NCBI GenBank assembly: GCA_009827225.1
Contig: WUAI01000009.1
Location: forward strand, 21,475-85,474
Direction: 5' to 3'
DNA from: Flavobacteriaceae bacterium
Lineage (GTDB): Bacteria; Bacteroidota; Bacteroidia; Flavobacteriales; Flavobacteriaceae
DNA length: 64,000 nucleotides
Notes under the pieces: model-generated
Told to the model about the DNA's origin: nothing
What the model saw: only the letters and a program-made list of their open reading frames with translations
Databases searched by the model: none
Shown here: positions 61,054 through 64,000 of the stretch, in pieces
How positions within the stretch are numbered: the stretch's first letter is position 1
Layout: every line of letters begins with the position of its first letter
Program-made: the position numbers and the translations under genes

Positions 61054-62727
61054 ATGAAAAATTCAATATTCTATTCTATAATAGCTTTGGCCTTACTCTT
61101 GGCAGCTTGTGGTGAAAAGAAAGAAACCGCTCAGGCCGAACCCGCGGAGGTTGAAAATGTTCCCTTTACCTGGGAAGGTGCCAATCTTTATTTTTTATTG
61201 ACAGATCGCTTTAATAATGGTGACCCCTCCAACGATTTAAATTATGATCGTTCTCAAGAAACAGCTGTGTTAAGAGGGTTTGAAGGGGGAGACCTTAAGG
61301 GGATCACTCAAAAGATCAATGAAGGATATTTTAATGATTTAGGAGTGAATGCCATATGGATGTCTCCAATCGTGGAGCAAATACATGACGGCACCGATGA
61401 AGGCACCGGATATACCTATGGGTACCACGGCTACTGGACAAAAGATTGGACGGCATTGGATCCCAATTTCGGCACCAGGGAAGATTTGAAAGAATTGGTG
61501 GATGCAGCTCATGCGAACGGTATTCGTATTTTATTGGATGCTGTGATCAATCATACCGGGCCTGTAACCGATTTAGATACGGTATGGCCCGAGGAATGGG
61601 TGCGCACCTCGCCGAAATGTACTTTCGATTCTTATGAAAACACAACCAAATGTACTTTGGTAGAAAACTTACCGGATATTAAAACCGAAAGTGATGATGC
61701 CGTAGACTTGCCGCCTCAACTGGTTGAAAAATGGAAGTCGGAAGGGCGGTATGACGAGGAAGTTGCAGAGCTGGATGCGTTTTTTGAAAAAACAGGTCAT
61801 CCACGGGCACCCAGATTCTATATCATGAAATGGTTGGCAGATTATATTACTGATTTTGGAATCGATGGTTATCGGGTGGATACCGTAAAACATACCGAAG
61901 AATACGTGTGGGAAGAGTTTGAAGATGTTTGTGAAATGGCCTTCGCCGAATATAAAGAAGCGAATGCAGACAAAGTGTTGGATGACAATCCGTTTTACCT
62001 GGTGGGTGAGATCTATTTTTATTCAGTGTTGACAGGAAAGTATTATGATTTTGGAGATAAGAATGTAGACTACTTCAATGATAGTTTTAGCGCCATGATC
62101 AATTTCGATCTTCGGGCGAGTGCCGACAGAAGTTACGAGGAAGTTTTCAGTGCTTATTCTGAAATATTAGAAGGAGACATGAATGGCTTTGGTACACTGA
62201 ACTACGTGACTTCACACGATGACGGTGAACCTTTTGATAAGAATCGCGAAAAACCTTTTGAAACGGCCAATCGATTATTATTGGCACCCGGTGCTGCACA
62301 AATCTATTATGGAGACGAACTGGCCAGGGACCTTACCATTGAAGGAACTAATGGAGATGCCACCCTGCGTTCTTTTATGAATTGGGAAGATCTCGATACC
62401 AGTTTTGAAACTCAAAAAATTCTTGCCCATTGGCAGAAATTGGGACAATTCAGAAATAATCACCCTGCCCTGGGAGCTGGAGTTCATGCCATGATCTCTG
62501 AAGCACCTTATACGTTTTCCCGGACCTGGTCCAAAGGTGAATATACCGACAAGTTGGTGGTGGCTATGAATCTGTCTGAAGGGGAAAACTCCATCAATGT
62601 GGGCTCTGTTTTTGGAGATGGCGACAAGGTGAGAGATGCCTATTCAAACAAAGAATACAATGTCGAAAACGGAGCAGTGGTTGTTTCCAAAGGAACCGGG
62701 CCGGTCTTGCTGGAGGCAGTTAAATAA
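61054..62727 (+). CDS. GH13 alpha-amylase family lipoprotein
   Basis: 557 residues. Lipoprotein signal peptide (ALLLAAC, Cys 19). GH13 conserved regions: LLDAVINHTG (region I), GYRVDTVKH with the nucleophile Asp (region II), LVGEIYF with the acid Glu (region III) and YVTSHDDGE (region IV), on a (beta/alpha)8 barrel, followed by a short beta domain (VVAMNLSEGENSINVGSV). The lipid anchor puts it in the periplasm or on the outer surface, where it hydrolyses starch or maltodextrins to feed the phosphorylase. Ten bases after the GH65 gene. An unusually long loop with PEEWVRTSPKCTF lies between regions I and II. Confidence 0.93.
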   Translation: MKNSIFYSIIALALLLAACGEKKETAQAEPAEVENVPFTWEGANLYFLLTDRFNNGDPSNDLNYDRSQETAVLRGFEGGDLKGITQKINEGYFNDLGVNAIWMSPIVEQIHDGTDEGTGYTYGYHGYWTKDWTALDPNFGTREDLKELVDAAHANGIRILLDAVINHTGPVTDLDTVWPEEWVRTSPKCTFDSYENTTKCTLVENLPDIKTESDDAVDLPPQLVEKWKSEGRYDEEVAELDAFFEKTGHPRAPRFYIMKWLADYITDFGIDGYRVDTVKHTEEYVWEEFEDVCEMAFAEYKEANADKVLDDNPFYLVGEIYFYSVLTGKYYDFGDKNVDYFNDSFSAMINFDLRASADRSYEEVFSAYSEILEGDMNGFGTLNYVTSHDDGEPFDKNREKPFETANRLLLAPGAAQIYYGDELARDLTIEGTNGDATLRSFMNWEDLDTSFETQKILAHWQKLGQFRNNHPALGAGVHAMISEAPYTFSRTWSKGEYTDKLVVAMNLSEGENSINVGSVFGDGDKVRDAYSNKEYNVENGAVVVSKGTGPVLLEAVK

Positions 62728-62732
62728 ACGAC

Positions 62733-64000
62733 ATGAAAAACCTGTATATCTATTTATTAATCATGGTTGCTTTTGTATCCTGCAAGGATCAAGCTACTGA
62801 AATTGAAACCGAATCTATGGAAACCTCGTTAGCGTTGAAACCTATAACCGATAATGTGCTTGAATCTGCTGTGATTTACGAAGCGAATATTCGTCAGTAT
62901 TCACCCGAAGGAACCTTTGAGGCGTTTACCAATGATATTCCACAGCTGAAAGAGTTGGGTGTAAAGATCATTTGGGTAATGCCCATTTTTCCAATTTCAA
63001 AAGTCAAACGAAAAGCTTTCGGAGATCTTATGGTGGAAGATATCGAAGATCCGATAGAACGCGAGAAATACCTGGGGAGTTATTACGCGGTTTCAGATTT
63101 TAAAGCGATCAATCCTGAATTTGGTACGATCGAAGACTTTCGGAAATTATTGCAAACCGCTCACGATAATGATATGTACGTTATTTTGGATTGGGTTCCA
63201 AATCATACCGGATGGGATCATGTATGGATTTCTGAAAAACCCGATTTCTATACCAGGAACAGCGAGGGTGAGATCACCGATCCATTGAATCCTGATGGCA
63301 CTCCGGTGGGATGGCAGGACGTAGCCGATCTTAATTACGAAAATATGGAGATGCAGGACCAGATGATCAATGATATGATGTACTGGGTGAAAGAAGAGGG
63401 TATTGACGGTTTCCGTTGCGACATGGCAGGGATGGTTCCTACGAGCTTTTGGGAAAAAGCAATTCCGAAGTTACGTGCTGAAAAAGATATTTTTATGCTG
63501 GCAGAGGCAGATAAACCAGAGCTAACTACCGATAATAAATTTGAAATGAGTTATGGTTGGGAAGTCCATCATTTACTCAATGATATTGCCAAGGGAAAAG
63601 CCAATGCAGCACGATTTGATGATTATATCAGACGATACAATGAAAAGTGGACCGATCGCGATATACTTATGAATTTTATTACCAATCACGATGAAAATTC
63701 CTGGGCCGGATCTGTTAAGGAACGCATGGGAGATGCCTCTGATGCCATACTCGCACTTACTTATTGTATGCCCGGAATGCCTTTGATCTATAGCGGACAA
63801 GAATACGGTCTGAACCACCGATTGAAGTTCTTTGAAAAAGATTCCATTCCAAAAATTAAGGGTGAGACCTGGGAACTGTTGCAAAAGCTTGGTGAGATAA
63901 AAAACACTTCTGTTGCCGCTCACGGTGGAAAGAATGCCGCTTCTTATGAAAGATTGAGTACTTCTGATAATGATCATGTACTTGCCTTCCGTAGAGCCAA
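62733..64000 (+). CDS. Second GH13 lipoprotein (partial, C-terminus beyond the window)
   Basis: Starts at ATG 62733, 5 bp after the first amylase, and leaves the window after 422 codons; the ORF track omits it for that reason. Lipoprotein signal peptide (MVAFVSC, Cys 15). GH13 regions: ILDWVPNHTGWDH, GFRCDMAG with the nucleophile, FMLAEAD with the acid Glu, and FITNHDENSW. It differs from the first enzyme in keeping the compact WVPNH form with no long loop, and begins with AVIYEANIRQYSPEGTF, typical of the cyclomaltodextrinase/neopullulanase-like or oligo-1,6-glucosidase-like branch. Probably a complementary activity for branched or short malto-oligosaccharides. Confidence 0.93.
   Translation, partial: MKNLYIYLLIMVAFVSCKDQATEIETESMETSLALKPITDNVLESAVIYEANIRQYSPEGTFEAFTNDIPQLKELGVKIIWVMPIFPISKVKRKAFGDLMVEDIEDPIEREKYLGSYYAVSDFKAINPEFGTIEDFRKLLQTAHDNDMYVILDWVPNHTGWDHVWISEKPDFYTRNSEGEITDPLNPDGTPVGWQDVADLNYENMEMQDQMINDMMYWVKEEGIDGFRCDMAGMVPTSFWEKAIPKLRAEKDIFMLAEADKPELTTDNKFEMSYGWEVHHLLNDIAKGKANAARFDDYIRRYNEKWTDRDILMNFITNHDENSWAGSVKERMGDASDAILALTYCMPGMPLIYSGQEYGLNHRLKFFEKDSIPKIKGETWELLQKLGEIKNTSVAAHGGKNAASYERLSTSDNDHVLAFRRA

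Noticed and set aside
63573-63977. 134-codon minus-strand ORF
   Set aside because: Antisense to the second GH13 gene, whose catalytic motifs are read in the plus frame.

Overview
The window looks like a chromosomal segment of a marine, pigmented, light-using member of the Flavobacteriaceae (Bacteroidota). The reasons are a proteorhodopsin with a divergent retinal-producing blh gene, several proteins ending in type IX secretion sorting domains, family-typical lipoproteins (DUF4270, DUF4397, DUF4907), Bacteroidota-style -7 promoter elements (TAnnTTTG), and the block tpx-dgkA-ftsK-lolA-like-lptF/G-like-ribB. No prophage, transposase, integrase, rRNA or CRISPR array is visible. The genus cannot be fixed from sequence reading alone.

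Layout. 1-2.8 kb: proteorhodopsin (cut by the left edge), blh, and an M28 peptidase lipoprotein. 3.1-6.8 kb: a giant secreted protein of five near-identical 227-residue DUF4397 units. 6.9-9.5 kb: a small secreted or anchored protein, a SulP anion transporter and a beta-carbonic anhydrase, probably a bicarbonate uptake module. 9.5-13.7 kb (minus): a five-gene run of outer-membrane protein, kelch lipoprotein, DUF4907 protein, LytS-type kinase and LytTR regulator. 13.9-16.9 kb (plus): a divergent DUF4270 lipoprotein, a barrel protein and a small periplasmic protein; imperfect 21-bp direct repeats lie between the two groups. 16.9-17.4 kb: tRNA-Ser(UGA) followed by a two-copy repeat, one copy carrying a 32-nt palindromic insertion. 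17.4-23 kb: small accessory genes (DUF2188, NlpC/P60-like lipoprotein, a BamE-like plus HExxH pair, thioesterase, nitroreductase, M23 peptidase).

23.1-35 kb: DegT-type aminotransferase, then a minus-strand housekeeping block (ribB, lptF/G-like, lolA-like, ftsK, dgkA, tpx, nhaC) interrupted by a VWA-protein/membrane-protein pair. 35.2-38.5 kb: a large surface fibre with a C-terminal S74 chaperone. 38.5-44.2 kb: PLP-dependent sulfur amino acid enzyme with a divergent Lrp regulator, a CPBP protease-like protein, an unusual CxxCH lipoprotein and lpdA. 44.3-49.2 kb: two converging pairs of duplicated secreted proteins. 49.4-56.5 kb: FMN reductase, pabB, tilS, dsbD and a CocE-type hydrolase, tightly packed. 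56.9-64 kb: a maltose/starch locus (LacI regulator, beta-phosphoglucomutase, GH65 phosphorylase, two GH13 lipoproteins, the last cut by the right edge).

How the genes work together: Blh supplies retinal to the rhodopsin; SulP and carbonic anhydrase handle inorganic carbon; the LytS/LytTR pair probably controls its adjacent envelope genes; in the maltose locus outer-surface or periplasmic amylases feed maltose to a phosphorylase whose beta-glucose-1-phosphate is converted to glucose-6-phosphate by PgmB. The best candidates for undescribed biology are the LytTR/kelch/DUF4907 operon with its 21-bp repeats, the VWA/membrane pair inserted into a conserved cell-division block, the BamE-like/HExxH pair, and the palindrome-bearing repeat beside tRNA-Ser.
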